The notes beneath the pieces were generated by a model, which was not told where the DNA came from, searched no databases, and saw only the letters and a list, made by a program, of their open reading frames with translations. A stretch of DNA of 64,000 nucleotides from Bacillota bacterium (GTDB taxonomy: Bacteria; Bacillota; Clostridia; Acetivibrionales; DTU013): contig JAEZYU010000052.1 of assembly GCA_023418915.1 (NCBI GenBank), positions 6,950 through 70,949 on the forward strand, in the 5' to 3' direction. This document shows positions 43,150 through 51,942 of the stretch, piece by piece (position 1 is the first letter of the stretch; every line of letters begins with the position of its first letter). A program made the translations under genes and the position numbers.

Positions 43150-45591
43150 TTACTTAACGGGTCTTACCGGCAGAGAAAAATATACCGAAGTACCTTCATT
43201 CAACTTACCCTCTATCCAAACCTTGCCGCCGTGCTTCTCTGCTATCTTCTTAACAGTGACCAGCCCGATGCCGCTCCCTTCAAATTCATCTGCGGAATGC
43301 AGCCTTTGGAACAGGCCGAACAGTTTACCCGAATACTTCATGTCGAAGCCTATTCCGTTGTCCTTTATGTAAAAGACATAGTAATCCTGAGTTATCGTAC
43401 ATCCTACCGTGATCACTGCCGTTTCTCTGCTGCCTGTAAACTTCATTGAGTTGGACAATATGTTCTGCAGCAGCTGCTTGAATAGTATCCTGTCAACATT
43501 GACAACCGGAAGTCCTGACTCAATCACAAGCCTGATATCCCTGCCAGGATATGCAGGCTTCAGTTCATTGAAAACCTCTTCGACCAGGCTTCCCAAATCC
43601 AGCTGCTCCATGCTCATAATAGCTCTTGAGGTTTTTGAATACTGCAGGATCTTGCTGATCATATCAATCGATTCCCTGCTAATCTTACTGATATTGTTAA
43701 GCATCTGTACAGCATCACTATCCAGCTTCTGTCCAAAGTCCTCCAGAAGTATGCTCACGTACCCGTCAACAGCTCTCATCGGAGACTTCATATCATGCGA
43801 AACAGTGTATGCGAATGACTCCAGATCGTTTACAGCCTCCTGCAGCCTTGCCGTCCTGTCGGCCACGCGCCTCTCCAGATCTGCATTGAGCTTTTTGACC
43901 TCCTTCAACACCTTCTTGTATCCGGTTATGTTCTCAAACATTACCCCAATCTGGTTATCTGCAATCAAAAACGGCTCTATCAGAAAATAATTGCCTTTCT
44001 TCGGATCATACGTCTCCAGCCTCTCTGCTATCCCAGTGTCAAGGAGATTCTGAAAGTGCGCCAGGCTTGTGCTCGGCGTACCGAAAACCTCCAGCCATGT
44101 CATCCCTGTGATATCCCTCGGAGGTATGCCGATATTCTGGAAAAAGCCCGGATTTACACTCAAAAAACGTATGTCAACAATCTTATGCATACTGTTGAAT
44201 ACCGGTTCAAATATGAAAAAGCCGTTCATCATTTTCTCAAAGAACAATCCCAGCTTGTATTCGCTGCTGCTCAGATCATTTTGCACCGCAGCAAGCTCGT
44301 CATACTGATTTTTCAGCTTTCTGCTGGCCGCAGACAGATCTTCGTACAGTCCGGTCAATCTTACATTATTATCCGACAGCTCCTTTTTCATTGACTGCAG
44401 TCTCTTTAAATAAAACAGCAGTATAGTAATAAAGATCAGCAGTATCACAAAAATCACAACTGCGGCGAGAACTATGTTTTTATGCTCTTCAAGGAATGAG
44501 TAAGGTTTGTTAATAATCTGACTTCCTTTGGGGAGCAAATTTGTATTGATGTTGAAACGTTTTAATACGTTGTAGTCAAAGACATATCTGGTGCTGTTCT
44601 GTCTGACGAATTGGATGCTTGATATATCTTCGCCCTCAAGAACTCTCAGCGCTATCTTTGCCGCCTCTTCCCCCTGAAGCTTCCCGACAGCAACACTGCC
44701 GCCAATCGCTCCATTGCCAAAACCGATATCATACAGATGATATACCGGGACCCTGCTCTCCTTGGTCAAAGCATTACAGAAATAATCAAAACCAGGTATG
44801 CTCTCGCTATCTCCGCCTATAAATGCGGAGCATAACACGATACTCTCATCGTCTGCCTGCCTTACGATTTCGAATATCCTGTCGGCATCGACACTGTTAA
44901 ATGCTTTGATATCAGCTTCTGGAGCATATGTACTGATAGCCTCCACTGTTATTTCGCCTTTTCTGATACCGCTTTTTGTGTTATCGAAAATAACATATAT
45001 CCTTTTTATATTTGGGTTGATCCCAAAAGCAGCCTTGATAGTCCCTGTCGGATCTATATCCTCAATGATCCCTGTGATTTCCCTGCGTCCGGTGGCTATT
45101 CTTCCTGCCTCACTGGCATTTAAACCAGAAAACACAATAGGAGCATCTGAGAACATGGCCGTCCTGTTGTCCAGCGCAAATTCAAATGCGGCATCATCCG
45201 TCGTTATAATAAGGTCGATCCTCTTTCCCGAATACTTGTAGTAAAGCAACTCCTTCAAATGCTTCAGATTCTCATCGCCGGGGTACTTCCTCCAGTCCAT
45301 GTATTCCACATAAAGGTTATACTCTTCACCGGTGTCTCTGAATGTATCAATAATTCCTTCATTTTGAGCGTTTGTCCATGAGAGCCCTTGGTCATATGAG
45401 TGGAGCACAAGGACATTTTCACGGGTGGTATCATGTGCCTCAGACGCTGCAGCCACTGTACCCGGAGAAAGCAAAATGTGACAAAACATCGTCAGGCACA
45501 CATATATTGCACTGATTGCATTCAATGATCTGCTTGTATGTTTTCTTCTGTATGTTATCATAGTTACATTCTCTTTCGTTATCTTTCTCAT
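43150..45591 (-). CDS. Sensor histidine kinase with ABC-type substrate-binding input domain
   Basis: An 813-residue membrane sensor. A signal/anchor (about 20-50) is followed by an ABC_sub_bind-type periplasmic-binding fold (about 60-345: VLVLHSYDQGLSWTNAQNEG, IDLIITTDDAAFEFA), one membrane helix (about 372-395), a coiled coil, a PAS-like domain and a histidine kinase core: H box YTVSHDMKSPMRAVDGY, N box NILSNSMKFTG and G boxes DNGIGF and GSGIGL. All catalytic motifs look intact. It probably binds a small molecule outside. No response regulator is adjacent. It follows the trp genes after 291 empty bases, and the GGDEF-EAL gene follows it. Confidence 0.9.
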   Translation of the reverse strand: MRKITKENVTMITYRRKHTSRSLNAISAIYVCLTMFCHILLSPGTVAAASEAHDTTRENVLVLHSYDQGLSWTNAQNEGIIDTFRDTGEEYNLYVEYMDWRKYPGDENLKHLKELLYYKYSGKRIDLIITTDDAAFEFALDNRTAMFSDAPIVFSGLNASEAGRIATGRREITGIIEDIDPTGTIKAAFGINPNIKRIYVIFDNTKSGIRKGEITVEAISTYAPEADIKAFNSVDADRIFEIVRQADDESIVLCSAFIGGDSESIPGFDYFCNALTKESRVPVYHLYDIGFGNGAIGGSVAVGKLQGEEAAKIALRVLEGEDISSIQFVRQNSTRYVFDYNVLKRFNINTNLLPKGSQIINKPYSFLEEHKNIVLAAVVIFVILLIFITILLFYLKRLQSMKKELSDNNVRLTGLYEDLSAASRKLKNQYDELAAVQNDLSSSEYKLGLFFEKMMNGFFIFEPVFNSMHKIVDIRFLSVNPGFFQNIGIPPRDITGMTWLEVFGTPSTSLAHFQNLLDTGIAERLETYDPKKGNYFLIEPFLIADNQIGVMFENITGYKKVLKEVKKLNADLERRVADRTARLQEAVNDLESFAYTVSHDMKSPMRAVDGYVSILLEDFGQKLDSDAVQMLNNISKISRESIDMISKILQYSKTSRAIMSMEQLDLGSLVEEVFNELKPAYPGRDIRLVIESGLPVVNVDRILFKQLLQNILSNSMKFTGSRETAVITVGCTITQDYYVFYIKDNGIGFDMKYSGKLFGLFQRLHSADEFEGSGIGLVTVKKIAEKHGGKVWIEGKLNEGTSVYFSLPVRPVK

Positions 45592-45882
45592 ACCACGTAA
45601 CTTATATCGAAAAAAAATAGCATAAAGATAATAATTTTAGCATAGATTTACAATATTCCATATAATTATAATATATTATGTGAACTATTTCATTAAAATT
45701 TGATAATATTATTAAACAAATGAAGGCTTATTTCCGTTTCTTTTGCAGCAATAGCTTAATATAAACATAGTGATAGCGTTTATGAGATAACAATAACATC
45801 TGGTAAAGCAGTAAAGCTTTTCTTGAAACCTGGCTTCCATATCCCCATTTAATTGTGGAGGATTCCCGCCAGTTTTCTTAAA

Positions 45883-46506
45883 TCATCTTATTTTCGAAAT
45901 CCGCTTTGCTCTGGCAACGATATCCAATATTTTCTTTGGATCCTTGTATCCATTGGTTTCTGTCCCGCTGCTTACATCAATGCAGTACGGGTTGAACTGC
46001 TCGATCGCCCTTGCGATATTTCCTGAATTAATACCGCCCGCCAGAAAATACGGCTTATTCATATGACGGATCATTGACCAGTCAAAGGTTTTGCCGACAC
46101 CACCGTATATTCCTTCATGGTAAGCATCGTAAAGCAGATATTCACAGGAAAATTCCATCGCTCTTTCAATATCTGAAAAGTCCCTTACCCTGACAGCCTT
46201 TATAATTTCATTTGAAGTATAATACTTAAGGCGCTTTACATATATCTCATCTTCGTCTCCATGGAGCTGGATCAGATCGATCACATGAGCTTCGCAAAGC
46301 TTAATGATCCTTCCGATCTCTTCATTAACAAATACGCCGACAACCTTTATCTGAGGATCCAAATGCATCCTCAGCCCCTTTGCATTTCTCTCATCGATCC
46401 TTCTTTTGCTTTGTGCAAAAACAAACCCGATGTAATCAGGAAGAGCAGTATTTACCACATCAATATCCTGTTCTTTCATAATACCGCAAATCTTTATCTT
46501 AGCCAT
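45883..46506 (-). CDS. trpF: Phosphoribosylanthranilate isomerase
   Basis: A 207-residue TIM-barrel enzyme of tryptophan synthesis. KIKICGI carries the catalytic cysteine and DVSSGTE the catalytic aspartate and phosphate-binding part; GFVFAQSKRRI and LIQLHGDE are also typical. The start chosen is ATG at 46506, behind GGGTG and overlapping the stop of trpC by 8 bases. It is the last trp gene here; trpB and trpA do not follow. Confidence 0.94.
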   Translation of the reverse strand: MAKIKICGIMKEQDIDVVNTALPDYIGFVFAQSKRRIDERNAKGLRMHLDPQIKVVGVFVNEEIGRIIKLCEAHVIDLIQLHGDEDEIYVKRLKYYTSNEIIKAVRVRDFSDIERAMEFSCEYLLYDAYHEGIYGGVGKTFDWSMIRHMNKPYFLAGGINSGNIARAIEQFNPYCIDVSSGTETNGYKDPKKILDIVARAKRISKIR

Positions 46507-47311
46507 CAATTTCACCCTTTAGATATGAAAGCATTGCCCCTTTATCTGCGCTTCTCATCAGTACCTCTCCCAGCAAAACCGCATTTGCTCCCGCTTTCTC
46601 CATCAGCAGAATATCCCTGCGGGTTTGAATGCCGCTCTCTGCTACATATGAGATGCCCTCGGGGACAAATTCCCTCAATGCTGAACAGTTATTTATATTG
46701 ACTTCAAAAGTCCTCAGATCCCTGTTGTTCACACCAACAATCCTTGCTCCGGCTTCCAGAGCTGAAGCGATCTCTTCTTTTGTATGGGCTTCAACAAGGG
46801 CCGAGAGCCCGAGCTCGTCGCAGATCCCGATATATTTCCTCAGTGTTGCCGTATCCAGCAGTGCGCATATAAGCAATATGGCATCTGCCCCTATCAGTTT
46901 CGATTGGTATATTTGATACTCATCCACTATAAAGTCCTTGCGAAGCACAGGTATGCTCACGGTTTCGCTTATGTCCCAAAGATATGTGTCACTTCCTTTA
47001 AAATGCTCCGGTTCCGTCAGCACCGAAATAGCATGAGCTCCTGCTCTTTCGTATTGTATGGCAATATCAACATATGGATAATTTGAAGCAATCAGCCCCT
47101 TTGAAGGAGAGGCCTTCTTTACCTCGCAAATAAATGAAATACCTTCGGTACTCAGTACTCTTTCAAAGGCAAAGGCCTCTCGCCTGCAGCATCCGTTCGA
47201 CATAGCCTTTGACACCCACGATTTCAAGCTTTTCTGTGGTATTTTCCTTTTTGCCGTTTCCACACGCCTCCTGGCGGATTCAGCCAGAGTTTTCAGAATC
47301 ATGTCATTCAC
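46499..47311 (-). CDS. trpC: Indole-3-glycerol phosphate synthase
   Basis: A 270-residue TIM-barrel enzyme closing the indole ring. Signatures: FICEVKKASPSKGLI (catalytic lysines), ISVLTEPEHFKGS, VLRKDFIVDEYQIYQS, GVNNRDLRTFEV and VAESGI. It overlaps trpD by four bases. Confidence 0.96.
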   Translation of the reverse strand: MNDMILKTLAESARRRVETAKRKIPQKSLKSWVSKAMSNGCCRREAFAFERVLSTEGISFICEVKKASPSKGLIASNYPYVDIAIQYERAGAHAISVLTEPEHFKGSDTYLWDISETVSIPVLRKDFIVDEYQIYQSKLIGADAILLICALLDTATLRKYIGICDELGLSALVEAHTKEEIASALEAGARIVGVNNRDLRTFEVNINNCSALREFVPEGISYVAESGIQTRRDILLMEKAGANAVLLGEVLMRSADKGAMLSYLKGEIDG

Positions 47312-48333
47312 CCGCCCCGTCCGTCCTTGGTATTGGTAAGCCTTACAAACCTGTCCAGCTGCTGCATAGCCTTTCCGCTGTCTATCATTTCTGCCGCCAG
47401 CCTAACACATTCCCTCAGAGTAAAGCTGTCATAAAACATATAGAGACATACTGCAGAGTTTAACAGTACAATGTCCCTTTTCGGTCCCCTTTCTCCACTC
47501 AGTACACTTCTGGCTATCTCGGCATTCTCTTGCGGACCGCCGCCTGCAAGATCTCCTGGGCTGCAGTATTCAAAGCCAAACTGATGGGGATCCAGAAAGA
47601 AGCTGTTCAAATTACCATTATTCACCTCACATACAACAGATGAGGCAGTCAGTGTTATTTCATCGAGTCCATCCTGACCATGCACCACCATTGCTTTTTT
47701 TAGTCCGAGGTTAAGGAGAACTCTGGCAAGCGGCTCCACCAGATATTCATCATAAACTCCTAACAATTGATAATTCGCATCTGCAGGACTTGCCAGTGGT
47801 CCCAGAATGTTAAAAATCGTGCGGGCTCCCATTTCCTTTCTAACAGGCGCCGCATATCTCATGGAGGAATGGTAGCAGGCTGCAAACATGAAGCATAACC
47901 CGATCTCCTTCAATATCCGTTCACTTTTTGAAACCGGGATATCGATTTTTACCCCCAGCGCCTCAAGCACATCTGCGCTCCCGCACTTGCTCGATACACT
48001 TCTGTTGCCATGCTTGGCCACGGGTACCCCGGCAGCCGAGATCACAAAGGATGAAACTGTAGATATATTGAACGTGTATGTCTGATCACCTCCGGTACCG
48101 ACGATATCAAGAACATCTCCGTCGTGCTTCAGCTTTGTGCCGTATTTTCTCATTGTCACAGCACAGGCTGTTATTTCATCTATTGTTTCGCCTTTCATCC
48201 TCATAGCCGTTATAAGGGATGCGATCTGTGCATTTGTCGCATTCCCGCTCATGATTTCATCCATAACTGACCTGGTTATTTCCGCAGATAGGTTTTCTCT
48301 GTTCAGCAATCTATGTATCGCTTCCTTTATCAT
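47308..48333 (-). CDS. trpD: Anthranilate phosphoribosyltransferase
   Basis: A 341-residue enzyme joining anthranilate to PRPP. It has VGTGGDQTYTFNIST (PRPP and metal site), KHGNRSVSSKCGSADVLEALG, and FNILGPLASPA. It is stand-alone, not fused to trpG, and overlaps both neighbours by four bases. Confidence 0.96.
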   Translation of the reverse strand: MIKEAIHRLLNRENLSAEITRSVMDEIMSGNATNAQIASLITAMRMKGETIDEITACAVTMRKYGTKLKHDGDVLDIVGTGGDQTYTFNISTVSSFVISAAGVPVAKHGNRSVSSKCGSADVLEALGVKIDIPVSKSERILKEIGLCFMFAACYHSSMRYAAPVRKEMGARTIFNILGPLASPADANYQLLGVYDEYLVEPLARVLLNLGLKKAMVVHGQDGLDEITLTASSVVCEVNNGNLNSFFLDPHQFGFEYCSPGDLAGGGPQENAEIARSVLSGERGPKRDIVLLNSAVCLYMFYDSFTLRECVRLAAEMIDSGKAMQQLDRFVRLTNTKDGRGG

Positions 48334-48914
48334 GATGCCCCGCCTCCTAATCTCAAAAAATTGTTCATTATCAATAAGCCCCTCGGTGTCAGTATCGATT
48401 CCGGGTGGAACTGAAGGCCATATATCTCATGATTTCTGTGTTTAACTCCCATAACTTCTCCCTCGTCGTCCTCTGCAATTACCAGCAGCTCATCGGGCAG
48501 CGACGACCTTTGTACAGCAAGAGAGTGGTATCTTGCTGCCTGTATCATTGGCGGCAGGCCTTTGAATATTCTGCTCCCATTGGCGATGTGGATGTTGCTT
48601 TGCTTGCCGTGCATCAGCTGCTTTGCCCGTACGACAGAGGCCCCAAAGGTCTCGCATATTGCCTGGTGCCCAAGACATATGCCAAGTATCGCTACAGTTT
48701 CCTTCATCTGATCGATAAGCTCCTCACATATGCCCGCATCCTTTGGATGACCGGGTCCGGGTGAGATAATAATGTGGGAGGGACATTTCCTCTTTATGTC
48801 TTCAACAGTCATCCGATCATTGCGGACCACGCTTATATCGGCATTTATAGCACCTGCAAGCTGCACCAGGTTATATGTAAAGCTGTCATAGTTATCAATT
48901 AGCAGTATCATCAT
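48330..48914 (-). CDS. trpG: Anthranilate synthase glutaminase subunit
   Basis: A 194-residue class I glutamine amidotransferase: LLIDNYDSFTYNLVQ at the start, the nucleophile in GICLGHQAICE, and the His-Glu pair in LQFHPESILT. It supplies ammonia to TrpE. In this setting it may also serve folate synthesis (PabA), as in several Bacillota. Confidence 0.95.
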   Translation of the reverse strand: MMILLIDNYDSFTYNLVQLAGAINADISVVRNDRMTVEDIKRKCPSHIIISPGPGHPKDAGICEELIDQMKETVAILGICLGHQAICETFGASVVRAKQLMHGKQSNIHIANGSRIFKGLPPMIQAARYHSLAVQRSSLPDELLVIAEDDEGEVMGVKHRNHEIYGLQFHPESILTPRGLLIMNNFLRLGGGAS

Positions 48915-50578
48915 CCCTCCACCTCTCTTGCTGTAATAATCGCTTCCATCACTGCCCTTGCCTTGTGTTCCGACTCCTCATATTCTTTTTCCGGAACACT
49001 GTCTGCCACTATGCCTCCGCCGGCCTGTACATACACCCTGTCACCCTTCTTAACCGCCATTCGTATTGCTATGCATACATCCATATTTCCTGTGAAGTCT
49101 ATATATCCTATTGCTCCGCCGTATATACCCCTCGGTTCCTTTTCAAGCTCCTCAATGATTTCACATGCGCGGATCTTGGGTGCACCGGACAGAGTGCCGG
49201 CCGGCAGGAGCGCTTCTATCGCATCGAGAGCATCCATATCCTCTCTTATGAGGCCCTCAACTTCAGAGGTGATATGCATGATCCGGGAATATCGCTGAAT
49301 CGTTTTATACTTAGCGACCTGTACACTTTGGCACTTTGATATTTTCCCCAGGTCATTTCTTGCAAGATCAACCAGCATGTTGTGCTCTGCCAGCTCCTTC
49401 CCATCCTCCAGCAATTCCTTCTCCAGCGCCTGATCCTCAGGGGTGTTTTGGCCACGCGGCCTTGAGCCTGCTATAGGAAATGTCGATAGTATACCGTTAT
49501 GCAGTCTCACCAGTGTTTCCGGAGATGCACTTATCAGCTGCACATCCTCGTTTTTCATGCAGACCATGTATGGCGACGGATTGGTCGTCCTCAGGACCCG
49601 ATAGGCATTTAGGAGGCTCTCTCTGTATTCAGTCTCAAAACGTCTGGAAATCACAGCTTGAAAAATATCACCGTTTCTTATGTTCTCCTTTGCTTTCTCC
49701 ACCATGCTGCAGTATTCGTCCTTCGTTACATTACAGGTAAAACGAGGGACGCTTCTTGCCTCAGGCACCGGTGCTTCAGACTGCACTCTTTCTCTCGGCG
49801 ACTCTGCCGATACGGTCTGGGCGTCTCCTGTCTCCGACGCAGCCGATTCGGCCTGGGCACCTCCTGCCTCCGACGCAGCCGATTCGGCCTGGGCGTCTCC
49901 TGCCTCCGACGCAGCCGATTCGGCCTGGGCGTCTCCTGCCTCCGACGCAGCCGATACGGCCTGGCTGCTGATCATGCATATGATATCTTCGATATCTGCA
50001 ATCGCCTTTTGGTAGTTCTCCTGTATTTTGTCAGTACGAATATTCACGACAATACTGATCTTTTGCTTCAGATGATCATAAGCGATCACCTTGTCATACA
50101 GCATGAGGTCAAAGTCATGAAATCCACTGTTTCTGAGCTTTAAAACATCCTCTGCATAGCCGATCATACTATAGGAAAAATACCCCACAAGTCCTCCGGC
50201 AAACGGCGGCATACCTTCCAATGCAGGCGCTCTGTATCGCGAAAGGAAAGTCCTCAGCGCCTCATATGGCTTGCGTGATTTTTGTATGCGTGATTTTTGT
50301 ATGCGTGACTTTTGTACTTTTTTCGCACCGTCTTCAATTTTGATCTCCCCATTTATACAGGTTATACGTACTAACGGGTCACAGCCCAGGAATGAGTACC
50401 TTCCCCATTTCTCACCTCCTTCAATGCTTTCTAGGAGAAAATATCTGTCGCTGGTTTGTGAGATCCTGCGCAAAATCGCAATAGGAGTTGTAATATCCGC
50501 ATAAATTTCTCTGCAGACAGGAATGACACCATACTCCTTTGCAAATCGCTCAATTTCATTGTAATCAGGCCTTATCAC
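48911..50578 (-). CDS. trpE: Anthranilate synthase component I with an internal tandem-repeat insert
   Basis: A 555-residue enzyme making anthranilate from chorismate. The N-terminal domain keeps LLESIEGGEKWGRYSFLG, the tryptophan feedback element; the C-terminal chorismate domain has PSPYMVCMKNEDVQLISASPE, FPIAGSRPRGQ, LARNDLGKI, LLPAGTLSGAPK and the final AGGGIVADSVPEKEYEE. Between the domains there is an Ala/Glu/Asp/Gly-rich segment of about 50 residues (roughly 215-265) encoded by 36-bp tandem repeats, and a short IQKSR triplet repeat lies near residue 90. The core looks fully functional. It is headed by a T-box. Confidence 0.95.
   Translation of the reverse strand: MIRPDYNEIERFAKEYGVIPVCREIYADITTPIAILRRISQTSDRYFLLESIEGGEKWGRYSFLGCDPLVRITCINGEIKIEDGAKKVQKSRIQKSRIQKSRKPYEALRTFLSRYRAPALEGMPPFAGGLVGYFSYSMIGYAEDVLKLRNSGFHDFDLMLYDKVIAYDHLKQKISIVVNIRTDKIQENYQKAIADIEDIICMISSQAVSAASEAGDAQAESAASEAGDAQAESAASEAGGAQAESAASETGDAQTVSAESPRERVQSEAPVPEARSVPRFTCNVTKDEYCSMVEKAKENIRNGDIFQAVISRRFETEYRESLLNAYRVLRTTNPSPYMVCMKNEDVQLISASPETLVRLHNGILSTFPIAGSRPRGQNTPEDQALEKELLEDGKELAEHNMLVDLARNDLGKISKCQSVQVAKYKTIQRYSRIMHITSEVEGLIREDMDALDAIEALLPAGTLSGAPKIRACEIIEELEKEPRGIYGGAIGYIDFTGNMDVCIAIRMAVKKGDRVYVQAGGGIVADSVPEKEYEESEHKARAVMEAIITAREVEG
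49805..49966. repeat. 36-bp in-frame tandem repeat inside trpE
   Basis: Four to five units of 36 bases encode the 12-residue block AASEAGDAQAES in the linker between the two TrpE domains. The units are nearly identical, and because 36 is a multiple of three the frame is kept. Confidence 0.9.
50270..50320. repeat. 15-bp in-frame repeat in trpE
   Basis: Three units of 15 bases (GTGATTTTTGTATGC) encode IQKSR in succession, within the N-terminal domain of TrpE. Confidence 0.8.
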
Positions 50579-50636
50579 AAAAAATCACCTCTCTTTGATC
50601 GTTAAATAGATAGATTAAAATTTACCCGAAGAAATA

Positions 50637-50922
50637 AAAAAAGCCTTCATCCCCGGTAAAGGGACAAAAGCTTTAACTTCTGCGGTACCACCCAAATTGA
50701 CGTATAATACATCCGCTCATTTTGCATACCATCATATGCATCCCCCTGATAACGGGCAGGCTCCCCGTAAGCTCCTACTCTCATTTGATTTCGGGCTTCC
50801 CTCACAAGTCCATTCAAAATGTCCCTGCAGCCGCACTCTCACCATCGGCGGCTCTCTGAATGCAAGTGACCATTCCTACTTCTCTTGTTCTTCGGTTTGA
50901 TTCAGTCTAAAATGATTTATTT
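50637..50922 (-). promoter_or_regulatory. Tryptophan T-box leader
   Basis: Reverse-strand leader of trpE. The T-box core TTTGGGTGGTACCGC is at 50682-50696, where uncharged tRNA 3' ends pair. A terminator (GCTTTTGTCCC...GGGGATGAAGGC, then seven T) lies at 50637-50674 and would be replaced by an antiterminator. In Stem I the 3' side reads GAATGGACTTG; its TGG (50810-50812) is the expected specifier codon for tRNA-Trp, followed by a purine. The 5' side has AGTAGGAATGG. Uncharged tRNA-Trp should thus turn the trp operon on. Confidence 0.93.
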
Positions 50923-50928
50923 TGGATA

Positions 50929-50957
50929 ATTTTAGCATCAAGTCTTACATATGTCAA
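50929..50957 (-). promoter_or_regulatory. trp operon promoter
   Basis: Reverse strand: consensus TTGACA (50952-50957), 17-base spacer, TAAAAT (50929-50934). Transcription would begin near 50922, giving the T-box leader. Confidence 0.85.
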
Positions 50958-51040
50958 GTATTTTATTGCGGTTGCTTGTGTCAAGTAAACGTGGGCAAAT
51001 TTCTCATTCACCTTGTAGTCTGTATATTCGAACCCCGTTT

Positions 51041-51432
51041 ACTACATCAGAGTCTGCATTCTCATTATACTACATCAGGGTCTGCATCCACATCATACTA
51101 CATCAGAATCTGCATTCTCATCATACTACATCAGAGTCTGCATTCTCATTATACTACATCAGGGTCTGCATCCTCATTATACTGAATCAGAATCTGCATT
51201 CTCATCATACTACATCAGAGTCTGCATTCTCATTGTACTATATCAGAGTCTGCATTCTCATTGTACTACATCAGAGTCTGCATTCTCATTATACTACATC
51301 AGGGTCTGCATCCACATCATACTACATCAGAGTCTGCATTCTCATCATACTACATCAGAGTCTGCATTCTCATCATACTACATCAGAGTCTGCATTCTCA
51401 TCATACTACATCAGAGTCTGCATTCTCATTAA
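51041..51432. repeat. 28-bp tandem repeat, 14 units, derived from yjbQ codons
   Basis: Fourteen head-to-tail units of ACTACATCAGAGTCTGCATT plus CTCATCAT, with small variations (AGAG/AGGG, TTCTCA/TCCACA, ACTACA/ACTGAA). Read on the reverse strand, the last unit (51405-51432) is the coding sequence for NENADSDV of the truncated yjbQ, so the array grew from the gene. The period is not a multiple of three, hence stop codons appear. There are no spacers. Confidence 0.93.
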
Positions 51433-51589
51433 TAGTGACGCCTGCTGTCGTATGAGGAACGAAAACCACAACCACCCCGTCTGTGACCCCGCTTTCCCGG
51501 ACATCCTGCCTGACCTGTGAGGTGATATTTATCATCTGATCAGATGAAGCCATGCTAATAATATGCTCCGCCATTTGTTTTCCCACCAC
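51401..51589 (-). pseudogene. yjbQ: Truncated yjbQ (UPF0047, thiamine-phosphate synthase-like)
   Basis: Only the first 62 codons remain: an N-terminal strand, DITSQVRQDVRESGVTDG, and VVFVPHTTAGVTINENADSDV, the characteristic core of the YjbQ/UPF0047 family (normally about 135 residues). The frame then enters the 28-bp repeat and stops. The C-terminal half, with the usual GTWQGIYFCEFDGPR-type end, cannot be found between the repeat and the trp promoter. The family has weak thiamine-phosphate synthase activity in some members. The product is probably inactive. Confidence 0.85.
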
Positions 51590-51612
51590 TCCTTTTTATT
51601 GGATCATTTGTC

Positions 51613-51777
51613 TTACATCAGCAGTGTTATTGTAGTTTGGCAATATAAGCTGTTTGCAATGGACAAAAATTCGAGTTTGGGACGTTTTAGTCAACATAAT
51701 CCGGTGTTTTACTCGTTTATTCACAAGAAATTCACCTTTATTTAGAAAAATTAGTCCCATACTTGATTTTTTGTCCA
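51613..51777. repeat. Inverted-repeat (MITE-like) element with flanking duplicated segment
   Basis: Inverted arms of 24 bases at 51660-51683 (TGGACAAAAATTCGAGT...) and 51754-51777 match those of the element at 27755-27873. The 71 bases 51613-51683, which include the left arm, are repeated at 51869-51939 with roughly 87 percent identity by eye. No coding content. Confidence 0.8.
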
Positions 51778-51868
51778 GCTCGCTTATTAACACCTCTTTA
51801 TGCGAACCATTTTTGCCTCGTTATGACACGTATTTCAAAGAAAAAACCCCGTTTATAGAAAATTTTTA

Positions 51869-51939
51869 TTACATCAGCAGTGTTATTGTTGTCTGGCAAT
51901 ATAAACTGGTTGTAATGGATAAAAATGCGAGTATAGGAC
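51869..51939. repeat. Partial second copy of the inverted-repeat element
   Basis: A direct repeat of 51613-51683 beginning TTACATCAGCAGTGTTATTG and ending in one element arm (GGATAAAAATGCGAGTATAGG). The other arm is missing. It adjoins the transposase relic at 51943. Confidence 0.75.
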
Positions 51940-51942
51940 AAA

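Noticed and set aside
51041..51432. CRISPR array
   Set aside because: Units abut directly without unique spacers, there are no cas genes, and the unit is yjbQ coding sequence.
50922..51520. Forward open frames of up to 189 codons across the 28-bp array
   Set aside because: They are produced by translating the tandem repeat, with no start signal, and run antisense to the yjbQ remnant.
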